From Oceanobacillus sp. J11TS1 (GTDB taxonomy: Bacteria > Bacillota > Bacilli > Bacillales > Amphibacillaceae), in assembly GCF_018333215.1 (NCBI RefSeq), contig NZ_BORO01000026.1:1-57080 (forward strand): a stretch of 57,080 nt of DNA, given 5' to 3'. The position numbers were made by a program, and so were the translations under genes. The stretch's first letter is position 1. Every line of letters starts with the position of its first letter. The notes beneath the pieces were generated by a model. That model was not told the DNA's origin, ran no database searches, and saw only the letters and a list, made by a program, of their open reading frames with translations. Below, in pieces: positions 8,314 through 19,803 of the stretch.

Positions 8314-8709
8314 TTATCTTTCTTGTTGGTGTATTGCTTTTCGTGCTAACTGATCCGCTTTACTATTTTCTTTTTCAGGTATCCATTTAATAAATAGAAA
8401 TGGAAAGTCCGCTGATGCAGCTTGGATAGTTTCCAGTAAAGGAAGAAACTGTTTGTTTTTAGTTCTTCCTTGATCAATAACTTCTGCTGCCACTTTTGAA
8501 TCTGTCCGGAAAGATAGGATTTCTCCAGGAAAGTTTGTTTTGCATATTCTTAATGCTTCTATAATAGCGTGAAATTCAGCTTCATGGTTTGACATATATG
8601 GTAAAGGAACTGTATATTCCAACTTTTGTTCCCCTGATTTTATATAAATACCAGCACCGCTTTTTCCTGTATTCACGTTAGTGGCTCCGTCTGTATAAAC
8701 TTGGATCAA
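8314..8709 (-). CDS. RNase HI-like ribonuclease
   Basis: The 131-aa protein has a type I RNase H fold signature. The metal-binding residues Asp7 (YTDGA), Glu45 (EAEFHA), Asp70 (FRTDS) and Asp119 (NSKADQLA) are all visible. It likely cuts the RNA strand of RNA:DNA hybrids. It resembles the short Bacillus YpdQ-type proteins that lack the basic loop of E. coli RNase HI. The start is TTG 8709, preceded by GAGGTGA with a 6-nt spacer. It is followed by aroK in a probable operon. Confidence 0.85.
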   Translation of the reverse strand: MIQVYTDGATNVNTGKSGAGIYIKSGEQKLEYTVPLPYMSNHEAEFHAIIEALRICKTNFPGEILSFRTDSKVAAEVIDQGRTKNKQFLPLLETIQAASADFPFLFIKWIPEKENSKADQLARKAIHQQER

Positions 8710-8817
8710 CGCGCGTCACCTCATTTAGTGAAGTATTGTTGTGCATTTCTAGATTCATCGTTTAAAGAAAATTGCATGAAAAAGAGATCGATGTTAATGA
8801 ATCAAAGGGAATTTCCT

Positions 8818-9321
8818 TTATTCTTCATCGTGGTCATGTTTATCTTCCTCTTCATGATGCTTATGGTGTTCATGATCTTTTTCATCATGGGCATCTTCAT
8901 CGGATGGTTCAGCATCACCAACGATTACCGTTTCTAAAGGCATCGCATGCTGTTCTTTTGCTGTTGTGTGTGCATACATTTCATAGACAGCTTCTTCATC
9001 AAAAGTAAAACTTGCAGTATATGTACCATTCTCTTGATGTACGCCCTCTACCTCAACGCTATCATCAGAATGTCCTTGTGTCCAAACCTCAAATAAAACC
9101 TCGTGCGCATCTTCAACCGGTTCACCGTCAAAGCTAACATGAGCGGTTAAGTCGATGGTTTCTCCAACCTCTACATGTTCGGGAACATCAAAATTTACTT
9201 CCAATGCAGCTAATTCTGGTAAATTAGTGTCGCCTTCTTTTGCTGTATCTGCTTCGTTGTTGGAGCAAGCGGTTAAAACAGCAATACATGCAATCAGGAT
9301 AAAAAGTATTTTTTTCTTCAT
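8818..9321 (-). CDS. YtkA/FixH-like lipoprotein with His/Asp-rich tail
   Basis: The 167-aa protein has a lipoprotein signal peptide (lipobox LTAC, Cys19). Then comes a beta-rich YtkA/FixH-like domain (about residues 35-135, with VGETIDLTAHVSFDGEPV and ENGTYTASFTFDEE). The last 25 or so residues are almost entirely His, Asp, Glu and Lys, which suggests metal binding outside the cell. The start is ATG 9321, preceded by AAAGGAG. The YtkA family is often associated with copper or cytochrome oxidase supply, and this window also carries copCD. The function remains inferred. Confidence 0.75.
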   Translation of the reverse strand: MKKKILFILIACIAVLTACSNNEADTAKEGDTNLPELAALEVNFDVPEHVEVGETIDLTAHVSFDGEPVEDAHEVLFEVWTQGHSDDSVEVEGVHQENGTYTASFTFDEEAVYEMYAHTTAKEQHAMPLETVIVGDAEPSDEDAHDEKDHEHHKHHEEEDKHDHDEE

Positions 9322-9482
9322 TATGTCCGTACTCCTTTCTTTACGTTTTTTTAAGCCTTTTTAAAAGATATAACCTTCACCTAGTATAGCATGACCAAGG
9401 AGAGGATAGGTTGAACAAATGATGACTTCTTTATTTCCAATTCAAGTATATCTCCACTATAATGAGGAGAGGGGGGATGGAG

Positions 9483-10367
9483 ATGAAGTTAGTATCTTAT
9501 CAGAAAGAAACAGGAAGTTCCTATCGAGTTGGGGTTTTGGTAGACTCCGAATCACTTGTAGATGTAGAAATGATTTCGAAACAATACGGGGAGAAGCAGC
9601 TTCCGGCAAGTCCGATTGATTTTTATACGCATGCAACAGAACATATTGAAACGTTGCAAGAAGTTCTTCATCTAGCAACAGACTATAAAAAAATTTCGCT
9701 TCAGGAAGTCCGTTTGGGAATGCCGCTTGGAAAAGCTAAAAAGGTCATTTGTGTTGGTACAAATTATCAGGAACATATTAATGAGATGAAAACAAAAATT
9801 CCTGATTTTCCCGTTTTATTTGCGAAATTTGATAATGCAATTATTGGTCCGGAAGATGATATTTTTTATCCTTCAATAACTGAAAAATTAGATTACGAAG
9901 TAGAGTTAACCGTAGTCATTGGGAAAACCGCCTCCAAGGTTAAAAAAGAAGATGCTTTTGGTTATATTGCCGGGTTTACACTGGCAAATGATACCTCTGC
10001 GCGTGATCTGCAGAAGCGTACACCGCAATGGCTGCAGGGGAAATCACTTGATCATACAACGCCTGTTGGCCCATGGATAGTAACGAAAGATGAAGTAAGT
10101 AATCCACACCATTTAAACATTCGCTCGTATGTGAATGGGGAGGTGCGCCAATCTTCCAACACGGAACATCTCATCTTTGATATTCCTTTTTTAGTTCACT
10201 TTATCTCCGAAATTATGACGCTTGAACCCGGAGATATTATTTTAACAGGAACTCCACATGGCGTTGGTTTTGCAATGGAACCTGCGGGGCTGCTTCAACC
10301 CAATGATCGGGTGAAATTAGAAATTGAGGGAATTGGGGTCATGGAAAATCAAGTCAAGAAGGTATAA
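9483..10367 (+). CDS. Fumarylacetoacetate hydrolase family protein
   Basis: FAH-fold enzymes cleave C-C bonds or decarboxylate/isomerise 2-oxo acids in aromatic catabolism; the exact reaction here is unknown. The core has the metal ligands in LDYEVELTVVIG and the NDTSARDLQ and ILTGTPHGVG motifs. The length is about 294 aa. ATGs at 9477 and 9483 are both plausible behind the purine-rich GAGGAGAGGGGGG (9465-9476). I use 9483 because related proteins begin MKLVSY. It precedes the sigma-54 gene by 56 bp. Confidence 0.85.
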   Translation: MKLVSYQKETGSSYRVGVLVDSESLVDVEMISKQYGEKQLPASPIDFYTHATEHIETLQEVLHLATDYKKISLQEVRLGMPLGKAKKVICVGTNYQEHINEMKTKIPDFPVLFAKFDNAIIGPEDDIFYPSITEKLDYEVELTVVIGKTASKVKKEDAFGYIAGFTLANDTSARDLQKRTPQWLQGKSLDHTTPVGPWIVTKDEVSNPHHLNIRSYVNGEVRQSSNTEHLIFDIPFLVHFISEIMTLEPGDIILTGTPHGVGFAMEPAGLLQPNDRVKLEIEGIGVMENQVKKV

Positions 10368-10423
10368 TGTAAGGAGCAAGTATAAAATACATCCTTTTCT
10401 GAGAAATTCATGGAGGTCAAGTC

Positions 10424-11707
10424 ATGCAGCAAAGTTTAGTGTTAAAACAAGCGTTGTCCTGGAAAATGAATCAATCGCTACACCAATCTATTGAAATTCT
10501 GCAGCTTTCTGGTATTGAATTATACGACTATGTTCAAAAAATAGCGGAAGAGAATCCTTTAATAGAGGATATCCGTCCGATTGATCGCCAAGTGCTCTCC
10601 AAATTTCATGATGATACAAATGCTTTTGAAAATATGAATGCCTGGAAAAAGAGTATGTACGAGCAATTAAAAGAAAATATGTATATGTTGTCTATCCAGG
10701 AGGAAACGATAAAAGAAGCTGTATTGTTTGGAATTGATTCTTTAAATGAAAATGGTTATTTAGATATTACGTTAGAGGATTGGTCGGCACAATGCCAGCT
10801 TACGATGGAAGAAACAGAACAAGCTCTTTTTTATTTACAATCTCTTGAACCTCCAGGAATTGGGGCTAGAAACTTACAAGAATGTATCCGTTTACAGTTA
10901 AGAGAGATGGATTGTGATTTTCCGTTTTTAGATGATCTTTTTGAAAATAATCTTATTCTTATCGCGGATGAAGATGTAGGGGCTTTGGCTGAAACATATG
11001 AAATTACAGAAGAAGATGCAAAAAGGCTGATAACGAATATGAAGCTTTGCCACCCAAATCCTGGTAAATTATTAGAAGATACCGAGACTGAGTTTATTAT
11101 TCCAGAAGCATCGGTTTTTAAAGAGGATGGGGAATGGCATTTATCTTTCTTTCACTGGTCAAGTCCCTCGATTCAAATCCGAGAAGACATCATGCGGATG
11201 GACATGCCAAAGGAAGGAAAGGAATTTTTAAAAGAAAAGAAAAAAGAGTTGGAGATGCTGGAACAAGCGATTCAATACCGTGGTAAAACATTAGAACAGG
11301 TTTTACGCATTATTGTAAATAAACAATTGCCCTTTTTTGAACAAGGAATAGCAGCACTGCAACCTTTAACCTTACAGGATATTGCAGATGCGTTGGATCT
11401 TCATGTTTCCACGATTAGTCGTGCCATTAGTCATAAGTATGTACAGACAGATTCTGGTATTCTTCAGGTAAAATATTTATTGCAGCGTGAAACCAGAAAA
11501 GGAGAAGGTGTTGCTCGGATAGTAGTAAAACAGTATGTAAAGGAAATTATAGATAAGGAAGACCCGACACAACCATTATCTGATGAAAAAATTCGCAGGA
11601 AGTTAGAGGAGTTATATCAGGTACGAGTAGCTAGAAGAACTGTTATGAAATATCGAGAAGAACTAAATATACCATCTTCCTCGAAGCGAAAAAGGAGTAC
11701 AAGCTAA
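10424..11707 (+). CDS. rpoN: RNA polymerase sigma-54 factor
   Basis: Sigma-54 (SigL in Bacillus) directs transcription of nitrogen and carbon catabolism genes with enhancer-binding activators. The 427-aa product has the Gln/Leu-rich region I (about 1-50, LVLKQALSWKMNQSLHQSIEIL), the core-binding domain, a helix-turn-helix (VSTISRAISHKYV) and the C-terminal RpoN box ARRTVMKYREELNI. Start is ATG 10424 after ATGGAGG. No activator gene or -24/-12 promoter was recognised nearby. The glutaredoxin-like gene starts 4 nt after its stop. Confidence 0.95.
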   Translation: MQQSLVLKQALSWKMNQSLHQSIEILQLSGIELYDYVQKIAEENPLIEDIRPIDRQVLSKFHDDTNAFENMNAWKKSMYEQLKENMYMLSIQEETIKEAVLFGIDSLNENGYLDITLEDWSAQCQLTMEETEQALFYLQSLEPPGIGARNLQECIRLQLREMDCDFPFLDDLFENNLILIADEDVGALAETYEITEEDAKRLITNMKLCHPNPGKLLEDTETEFIIPEASVFKEDGEWHLSFFHWSSPSIQIREDIMRMDMPKEGKEFLKEKKKELEMLEQAIQYRGKTLEQVLRIIVNKQLPFFEQGIAALQPLTLQDIADALDLHVSTISRAISHKYVQTDSGILQVKYLLQRETRKGEGVARIVVKQYVKEIIDKEDPTQPLSDEKIRRKLEELYQVRVARRTVMKYREELNIPSSSKRKRSTS

Positions 11708-11711
11708 AGAG

Positions 11712-11942
11712 ATGATTCAATTTTATACGAAAAATAATTGCCCTCTATGCGATGAGGCAAAAGCATTGTTAAACATGCTCAATACGGATAATATCCCAGT
11801 TGAAGAAATTGATATTTATCAATCGGATTCCTTATTAGAAGAATATCAATTAATTATTCCCGTTATAGCTTATAAAGGCAATAAAGTTTATGGAAACGAA
11901 ATGAACATAGAAAATGTCAGCAGATTGCTACATGATTCATAA
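11712..11942 (+). CDS. Glutaredoxin-like thiol-disulfide protein
   Basis: The 76-aa cytoplasmic protein begins with a thioredoxin-fold strand and a CPLC active site (Cys10 and Cys13, in YTKNNCPLCDEAK) and has the cis-proline in the IIPVIAYKGN loop. This matches the small glutaredoxin/DUF836 group. It lies 4 nt after rpoN and just before a terminator, so it ends the unit that starts near 9480. Its partner is not known. Confidence 0.85.
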   Translation: MIQFYTKNNCPLCDEAKALLNMLNTDNIPVEEIDIYQSDSLLEEYQLIIPVIAYKGNKVYGNEMNIENVSRLLHDS

Positions 11943-11949
11943 GAGAATG

Positions 11950-11995
11950 ACACTCTCCAAGAACGGCTATGCACGTTTTTAGAGGGTGTTTTTTA
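11950..11995 (+). terminator. Terminator after glutaredoxin-like gene
   Basis: An imperfect stem, ACACTCTCCAAGAACG with CGTTTTTAGAGGGTGT, is followed by TTTTTATTT. Confidence 0.75.
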
Positions 11996-12191
11996 TTTGG
12001 TAAGAAAGCGAAATTCTAGTGTGCTTACTTCCTCATGGAAAAATCAAGGTGATACGAATTTTCCTTGTTTAAGTTGATTGGCAATGGGAATAGATAAAAG
12101 TGAAGGGTTTTTACGCTTAAAATGATACTGCTCCTATGATAGGATTCTTTTTACTTTGGATAAAACGGAAGTGATTTTTTAGAGTTTTTAT

Positions 12192-12265
12192 TTGATTTTA
12201 GTATCTCGTATGTTATAATACAATTGATTTGGGACGCAGAATAACCACCTGGGACAATTTCAATC
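12192..12265 (+). promoter_or_regulatory. cggR-gap promoter and CggR operator
   Basis: A -35 TTGATT (12192-12197) and -10 TATAAT (12214-12219) are spaced 16 bp. Downstream, GGGAC occurs at 12231-12235 and 12251-12255, exactly 20 bp apart. That is the repeat period of the B. subtilis CggR operator (CGGGAC N6 TGTC N4 CGGGAC N6 TGTC). The TGTC halves are degenerate here (TAAC and AATC). The site lies just downstream of the start point, as in B. subtilis, so it would act as a roadblock. Confidence 0.75.
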
Positions 12266-12288
12266 CCGCAAAGAGGAGAATGGTTTAA

Positions 12289-13308
12289 ATGGAATCCATC
12301 ATGGCCCTACAAAGAAAGATTGTTCCTGAATTGGTTAGTTTGATGCAAGAAAGGTATACGTTACTGCAACATGTACATTTGCATCAGCCAATTGGTAGGA
12401 GAGCATTAGCAGAAAGTACAAATTTAACAGAACGGCATGTTCGTGGAGAAATTGATTTTCTGCAGGGACAGGGACTAGTTGAAGTTACTTCAAAAGGTAT
12501 GTTTATTACCAATGAGGGAAAAGTAGTCTTGGACCAGTTAGCTGCTTTAATTGGAGATTTATCTCGATTAGAAAATCTGGAAGACCAATTAAAACGTACT
12601 TTATCGATTGATAATGTTATTGTAGTGCCTGGTGACAGTGATCATGATCCCAAAATAAAAGCGGAGATGGGAAAAGCATGTGTGACTTATCTTCAATCTG
12701 TTTTACAAAAAAACAATACGATTGCTGTAACAGGAGGAAGTACCATTGCTGCTGTAGCAGATGCGATGAAGCCATTGCCTAAAGGAGCAAACGTCTTATT
12801 TGTTCCGGCTAGAGGAGGTATTGGTGAAAAAGTTGAGAATCAAGCATCACGTATCGTTTCAGAAATGGCAAGAAGATCAAATAGTCAATATCGAATGCTT
12901 TATGTGCCAGATCCCATTAGTGATTCCACATACGAAATGATTATTCAAGAACCCCATGTCATTGATGCTTTAGCTGTTATAAAAGCTTCAAACATTGTTC
13001 TGCATGGTATTGGAGATGCTTTACGTATGGCAGAGCGAAGAAAATCTTCCCAAAAAGTATTAGATTTATTAAAGTCGGAAAATGCAGTTTCAGAAGCCTT
13101 TGGCTATTATTTCGATGTGAATGGCCGCATTGTTTACAAAGTTAAAACAATCGGACTGCAACTGGAGGATATGGATGAATCAAAACATGTTATTACAGTT
13201 GCCGGCGGATCTTCAAAAGGAAATGCAATTAATTCGTACTTTAAACAAGGGAAGAGCAACATGTTAATCACCGATCAAGGTGCTGCAGAAAAGATATTAA
13301 GAGGATAA
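12289..13308 (+). CDS. cggR: Central glycolytic genes regulator CggR
   Basis: CggR is a SorC/DeoR-type repressor of the lower glycolytic genes. Fructose-1,6-bisphosphate releases it. The 339-aa protein has an N-terminal winged helix (about 20-75, LAESTNLTERHVRGEIDFL) and a sugar-phosphate binding domain (AVTGGSTIAAVADAM, FVPARGGIGE, LHGIGDAL, TVAGGSSKGNAI). The start is ATG 12289, spaced 10 nt from AGAGGAG. It is cotranscribed with gap, which begins 48 bp later. Its own operator sits in its leader (12231-12265). Confidence 0.95.
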   Translation: MESIMALQRKIVPELVSLMQERYTLLQHVHLHQPIGRRALAESTNLTERHVRGEIDFLQGQGLVEVTSKGMFITNEGKVVLDQLAALIGDLSRLENLEDQLKRTLSIDNVIVVPGDSDHDPKIKAEMGKACVTYLQSVLQKNNTIAVTGGSTIAAVADAMKPLPKGANVLFVPARGGIGEKVENQASRIVSEMARRSNSQYRMLYVPDPISDSTYEMIIQEPHVIDALAVIKASNIVLHGIGDALRMAERRKSSQKVLDLLKSENAVSEAFGYYFDVNGRIVYKVKTIGLQLEDMDESKHVITVAGGSSKGNAINSYFKQGKSNMLITDQGAAEKILRG

Positions 13309-13344
13309 CCTCTTTATATAAATAAAATTTTAGAACATTCTTAG

Positions 13345-14364
<1,020 letters not shown>

Positions 14365-14410
14365 GAAAATAAAGGACGTTCGTTGTAAGGCCAGCCTCTC
14401 CGAACGGAAT

Positions 14411-14450
14411 AAATAGAGGAGGGAGCAATTCCTCCTCTATTTTCTTTTTC
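14411..14450 (+). terminator. Terminator after gap
   Basis: An 11-bp stem, AATAGAGGAGG (14412-14422) with CCTCCTCTATT (14431-14441), is followed by TTCTTTTTC. A smaller hairpin, CGTTCG/CGAACG, precedes it at 14379-14406. Confidence 0.85.
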
Positions 14451-14685
14451 CTTTTTAAGAATAGATTTCACAAGTAGGATAACCCTATATCTTATATGAA
14501 ATTTGTAAAGAGAAGCTATCTTTTCTGTAGAGGTTAGAGAAGGATATAGGCTTAAGTGGAAAGTTTAAGGGCAACCCTGCGCTTTAAAAGGCTTGGTTTG
14601 CCAAGTTTTCTTTAGAATTAGTAGTGAATCAAAATAAAATGGTATAATAAATAGAGCTACATATACCAAACTAGGAGGGATTTCG
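14451..14685 (+). promoter_or_regulatory. pgk upstream region, possible structured leader
   Basis: A -10-like TATAAT (14643-14648) lies 37 bp before the pgk start, with no good -35. Upstream, CCTATATC (about 14483-14490) can pair with GATATAGG (about 14553-14560), and a short CTTGG/CCAAG hairpin near 14593-14606 runs into TTTTCTTT. These could be a leader RNA or chance pairings. I could not match a known riboswitch class. Confidence 0.35.
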
Positions 14686-15867
14686 TTGAACAAAAAAACC
14701 ATTGCTGATTTACAGGTAGAAGGTAAACGTGTATTTTGTCGTGTTGATTTTAACGTACCTTTAAAAGATGGAGAAATTACCGATGATACACGTATTCGTG
14801 CAGCCTTGCCAACGATTCGTGAGTTAACGGATAAAGGGGCAAAACTTATTTTAGCGAGTCATCTAGGTCGTCCTAAAGGAACGGTTGTAGAAGAACTTCG
14901 TTTAGATCCAGTAGCAAAACGTTTGAGCGAATTGCTAAACAAAGAAGTTACCAAAACGGATGAAGTCTATGGTGAAGAAGTTAATAAAGCAATCGAAGAA
15001 CTACAAAATGGCGATGTTTTATTAATTGAAAATGTTCGTTTTGAAGCTGGTGAGGAGAAGAATGATCCAGAACTAGTTGATGCATTTGCTGAAATGGCAG
15101 ATCTCTACGTCAACGATGCGTTTGGAGCAGCACACCGTGCACATGCTTCTACAACTGGAATTGCTACCAAGCTTCCGGCTGCAGCAGGTCTATTAATGGA
15201 AAAAGAAATCGAAGTCCTAGGTAAAGCATTGGAAGATCCAGCGCGTCCATTTACAGCAATCGTAGGCGGAGCGAAAGTTAAAGATAAAATTAATGTAATT
15301 GATAACTTGCTCGATAAAGTAGATAATTTGATTATTGGCGGCGGCTTAGCTTATACGTTTGTTAAAGCGTTAGGGCACGAAATTGGTAAATCATTATTAG
15401 AAGAAGATAAGATTGATTTAGCAAAAGAATTCATGCAAAAAGCAAAAGACAAGGGTGTGCAGTTTGTTTTACCATCCGATGTTGTCGTAGCTGATGATTT
15501 CGCAGAGGATGCAAATACGAAAATTGTAGATATCGACCAGATTCCTGCTGATTGGGAAGCATTAGATATCGGTACAAAAACGCGTGAAAAATATACTTCT
15601 ATTATAAAAGATTCGAAATTAGTTATTTGGAATGGACCAATGGGTGTATTCGAATTAAATACGTTTGCTGGCGGAACGAAAGCAGTTGCAAATGCTGTAG
15701 CTGAAACAGAAGGATTCTCTGTTATTGGTGGAGGAGACTCTGCAGCAGCAGTAGAAAAATTCGATTTAGCAAGTGAAATGGACCATGTATCTACAGGTGG
15801 AGGAGCTTCCTTAGAATTTATGGAAGGAAAAGTTCTGCCAGGTGTAGATGCTTTAAATGATAAATAA
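14686..15867 (+). CDS. pgk: Phosphoglycerate kinase
   Basis: It transfers phosphate from 1,3-bisphosphoglycerate to ADP. The 393-aa protein has RVDFNVPL (substrate arginine and aspartate), the [10 protein letters not shown] loop, the hinge and the C-terminal nucleotide motif [11 protein letters not shown]. The start is TTG 14686, well spaced from AGGAGGGA (14672-14679). It opens the pgk-tpiA-gpmI-eno unit, and tpiA follows after 23 bp. Confidence 0.97.
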   Translation: MNKKTIADLQVEGKRVFCRVDFNVPLKDGEITDDTRIRAALPTIRELTDKGAKLILASHLGRPKGTVVEELRLDPVAKRLSELLNKEVTKTDEVYGEEVNKAIEELQNGDVLLIENVRFEAGEEKNDPELVDAFAEMADLYVNDAFGAAHRAHASTTGIATKLPAAAGLLMEKEIEVLGKALEDPARPFTAIVGGAKVKDKINVIDNLLDKVDNLIIGGGLAYTFVKALGHEIGKSLLEEDKIDLAKEFMQKAKDKGVQFVLPSDVVVADDFAEDANTKIVDIDQIPADWEALDIGTKTREKYTSIIKDSKLVIWNGPMGVFELNTFAGGTKAVANAVAETEGFSVIGGGDSAAAVEKFDLASEMDHVSTGGGASLEFMEGKVLPGVDALNDK

Positions 15868-15890
15868 TATAGAATGGATGAGGTGAGCGC

Positions 15891-16646
15891 ATGCGTAAAG
15901 TAGTTATTGCGGGAAACTGGAAAATGAATAAAACATTAGCAGAAGCGTCCGATTTTATGGATGCCGTTATTCCTAAGGCTTCAGGCGGGAATGCAGAAGC
16001 AATTGTTTGTGCACCTTTCGTACATTTACCTGCTCTTGTTGAAAAAGCAAAAGGTTCAAATGTGAAAGTTGCTGCACAAAACATGCACTTTGAGGAATCA
16101 GGTGCGTATACTGGGGAAGTTAGTCCAGTAATGTTAAAGGACTTAGGCGTAACACATGTTGTTATCGGACACTCTGAACGTCGCGAATATTTTGCAGAGA
16201 CAGATGAATCTGTAAATCAAAAAACAAAAGCTGCTTTTGCACATGATTTAACACCAATTGTTTGTGTTGGCGAAACATTAGAGCAACGTGAAGCGAACGA
16301 AACAATGGATGTTGTAGGCAATCAGGTAAGAAAAGCATTAGCAGGATTGTCTGATGAACAAGTAACACAAACAATTATTGCTTATGAACCAATTTGGGCA
16401 ATTGGAACAGGAAAAACAGCTTCTAGTGAGGATGCGAATGAAGTTTGTGCAAAAACACGTAAAGTCATTGCAGAAATTACTTCAGACGAAGTAGCAGATC
16501 AAGTAATTATTCAATATGGCGGAAGTGTAAAACCTGCGAACGTTGACGAACTGCTTGCTCAATCTGATATTGACGGCGCATTAGTTGGCGGTGCAAGTTT
16601 AGATCCTGAATCATTTGTTCAATTAGTGGAGGCAGGTACAAAATGA
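15891..16646 (+). CDS. tpiA: Triosephosphate isomerase
   Basis: It interconverts dihydroxyacetone phosphate and glyceraldehyde-3-phosphate. The 251-aa TIM barrel shows Asn9 and Lys11 (GNWKMN), His94 (VIGHSERR), Glu166 ([11 protein letters not shown]) and the phosphate loop GGSVKPANV. The start is ATG 15891 after GATGAGGTG. Its stop overlaps the gpmI start as ATGA (16643-16646). Confidence 0.97.
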   Translation: MRKVVIAGNWKMNKTLAEASDFMDAVIPKASGGNAEAIVCAPFVHLPALVEKAKGSNVKVAAQNMHFEESGAYTGEVSPVMLKDLGVTHVVIGHSERREYFAETDESVNQKTKAAFAHDLTPIVCVGETLEQREANETMDVVGNQVRKALAGLSDEQVTQTIIAYEPIWAIGTGKTASSEDANEVCAKTRKVIAEITSDEVADQVIIQYGGSVKPANVDELLAQSDIDGALVGGASLDPESFVQLVEAGTK

Positions 16647-18181
16647 GTCAAGATAAATTAGCTGCATTAATTATCTTGGATGGCTTCGGTATCCGTGATG
16701 AAGAAAAAGGAAATGCAGTCAAGCAAGCAAAAACTCCGAACTTTGATCGTTATTGGAACACTTATGCACATAATCAGCTAACTGCTTCTGGGACTGCTGT
16801 TGGATTACCAGATGGCCAAATGGGTAACTCCGAAGTTGGTCACTTAAATATTGGAGCAGGCCGTATTGTTTATCAAAACTTAACTCGTGTTAATTTATCT
16901 ATTAAAGATGGCGATTTTTTTGAGGTAGATGCACTTGTAGGTGCTGTTAATTATGCAAAAGAAAAAGGAAAAGCATTGCATCTTTTCGGTCTGTTATCTG
17001 ATGGCGGGGTGCATAGCCATATCAATCATCTTTTTGCTCTATTAGAATTAGCGAAACGCCAAGGTTTAGAAGAAGTATATGTACATGCTTTTCTAGATGG
17101 CCGTGATGTTGGTCCGCAAACTGCTGGTGAGTTCATAAAGCAGACAGAAGATAAAATGAAGGAAATAGGCGTAGGTCAATTTGCAACTGTATCTGGTCGC
17201 TACTACTCTATGGACCGTGATAAACGCTGGGATCGTGTGAAAAAAGCATATGATGCCATGGTTTACGGAGAAGGACCTTCTTATCACAGTGCAGCTGAAG
17301 TTGTAGAGGATAGCTATAAAAATGAAATTTATGATGAATTTGTGATTCCGTCGGTTATTACAGATGAGAATGACAAACCTGTTGCAACGATTCAGGACGA
17401 AGATGCTATTATCTTCTATAATTTCCGTCCAGACCGTGCGATTCAGGTTTCAAGAACTTTTGCGAACGATGATTTCCATGATTTTGATCGTGGCGAGAAA
17501 GCTCCGAAGAATCTTGAATTTGTTATGATGACGAACTTCAGTGAAACAGTGGATGGACATGTTGCATACAAACCAGTTAACTTGGACAATACCGTTGGAG
17601 AAGTTTTAGCACAGAACAATTTGAACCAATTGCGTATTGCGGAAACGGAAAAATTTCCGCACGTCACTTTCTTTATGAGCGGTGGTCGTGAAAAAGAGTT
17701 TGAAGGTGAAAAACGCATCCTTATTGATTCACCAAAAGTAGCTACCTATGATTTAAAACCAGAAATGAGTGCTTATGAAGTAACCGATGCGTTATTAAAA
17801 GAACTTGATGCTGGGGAGCAAAATGCCATTATCTTAAACTTTGCAAACCCAGATATGGTTGGTCACTCAGGAATGCTGCAGCCGACAATCGATGCAATTG
17901 AAGCAGTAGATGAATGCTTAGGTAAAATTGTTGATAAAATTACAGAGTTAGGTGGACATGCTATTATTACAGCTGATCATGGGAACTCAGATGAGGTTGT
18001 GACATTGGAAGACAAGCCAATGACTGCACATACAACAAACCCAGTTCCGGTTATCGTAACAAAAGATGAAATTACGTTACGTGATGGCGGAATTCTAGCT
18101 GATTTAGCACCAACACTATTAGATTTACTTGAGGTAGAGAAACCAGAAGAAATGACTGGTTCATCATTAATTAAAAAATAA
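16643..18181 (+). CDS. gpmI: 2,3-bisphosphoglycerate-independent phosphoglycerate mutase
   Basis: This manganese enzyme converts 3- to 2-phosphoglycerate. The 512-aa protein belongs to the alkaline-phosphatase superfamily: LDGFG metal aspartate (Asp13), nucleophile Ser63 in [42 protein letters not shown] and [10 protein letters not shown] are all present. It overlaps tpiA by 4 nt. eno starts 110 bp later, with an imperfect inverted repeat in between. Confidence 0.96.
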   Translation: MSQDKLAALIILDGFGIRDEEKGNAVKQAKTPNFDRYWNTYAHNQLTASGTAVGLPDGQMGNSEVGHLNIGAGRIVYQNLTRVNLSIKDGDFFEVDALVGAVNYAKEKGKALHLFGLLSDGGVHSHINHLFALLELAKRQGLEEVYVHAFLDGRDVGPQTAGEFIKQTEDKMKEIGVGQFATVSGRYYSMDRDKRWDRVKKAYDAMVYGEGPSYHSAAEVVEDSYKNEIYDEFVIPSVITDENDKPVATIQDEDAIIFYNFRPDRAIQVSRTFANDDFHDFDRGEKAPKNLEFVMMTNFSETVDGHVAYKPVNLDNTVGEVLAQNNLNQLRIAETEKFPHVTFFMSGGREKEFEGEKRILIDSPKVATYDLKPEMSAYEVTDALLKELDAGEQNAIILNFANPDMVGHSGMLQPTIDAIEAVDECLGKIVDKITELGGHAIITADHGNSDEVVTLEDKPMTAHTTNPVPVIVTKDEITLRDGGILADLAPTLLDLLEVEKPEEMTGSSLIKK

Positions 18182-18191
18182 AAGGGCAAGT

Positions 18192-18249
18192 TCAAAATCA
18201 GTGGTCGGAAAAAGCTTCCTGCATTTGCTTTGTCTACCACAGATTTTGA
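18192..18249 (+). repeat. Inverted repeat between gpmI and eno
   Basis: TCAAAATCAGTGGT (18192-18205) pairs with ACCACAGATTTTGA (18236-18249) with a single mismatch and a 30-nt loop. No U-run follows. It may be an mRNA processing or stability element setting a different eno level. Confidence 0.5.
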
Positions 18250-18255
18250 CAATAG

Positions 18256-19581
<1,326 letters not shown>

Positions 19582-19600
19582 TACGTTAGTATGAGTGTAT

Positions 19601-19650
19601 AACCCTCTATTTATGATGATAAAATCATTGTAAATAGAGGGTTTTTTATT
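19601..19650 (+). terminator. Terminator after eno
   Basis: A 13-bp stem, AACCCTCTATTTA with TAAATAGAGGGTT, is followed by TTTTTATT. Confidence 0.9.
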
Positions 19651-19726
19651 ATTTTAAAATTTGAGTATACAAAGAACGAAGAAGAAAAGTATTATCATTT
19701 TTCGATTAATAAAAGAACGGAAATTA

Positions 19727-19786
19727 GTAAAGATATCTTTACCTTTTATCGTATTTTTATTAAACTATGTGTAAAGATATCTTTAC
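19727..19786 (+). promoter_or_regulatory. Promoter flanked by two identical 16-bp palindromes
   Basis: The perfect palindrome GTAAAGATATCTTTAC occurs at 19727-19742 and again at 19771-19786 (start-to-start 44 bp). A -35 TTTACC (19738-19743) overlaps the first copy. A -10 TAAACT (19761-19766) follows after 17 bp, and the second copy covers the expected start point. This is a classic layout for autorepression by the XRE regulator downstream. Confidence 0.75.
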
Positions 19787-19803
19787 GATTTTTCAGACTT
19801 GAT

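Noticed and set aside
8701-9008. Plus-strand frames rich in Phe/Met and His
   Set aside because: They are the antisense of the His/Asp-rich tail of the lipoprotein gene on the minus strand.
9435-9463. Promoter with TATAAT at 9458-9463 for the FAH gene
   Set aside because: It would start transcription at or after the ribosome site, and the -35 is poor.
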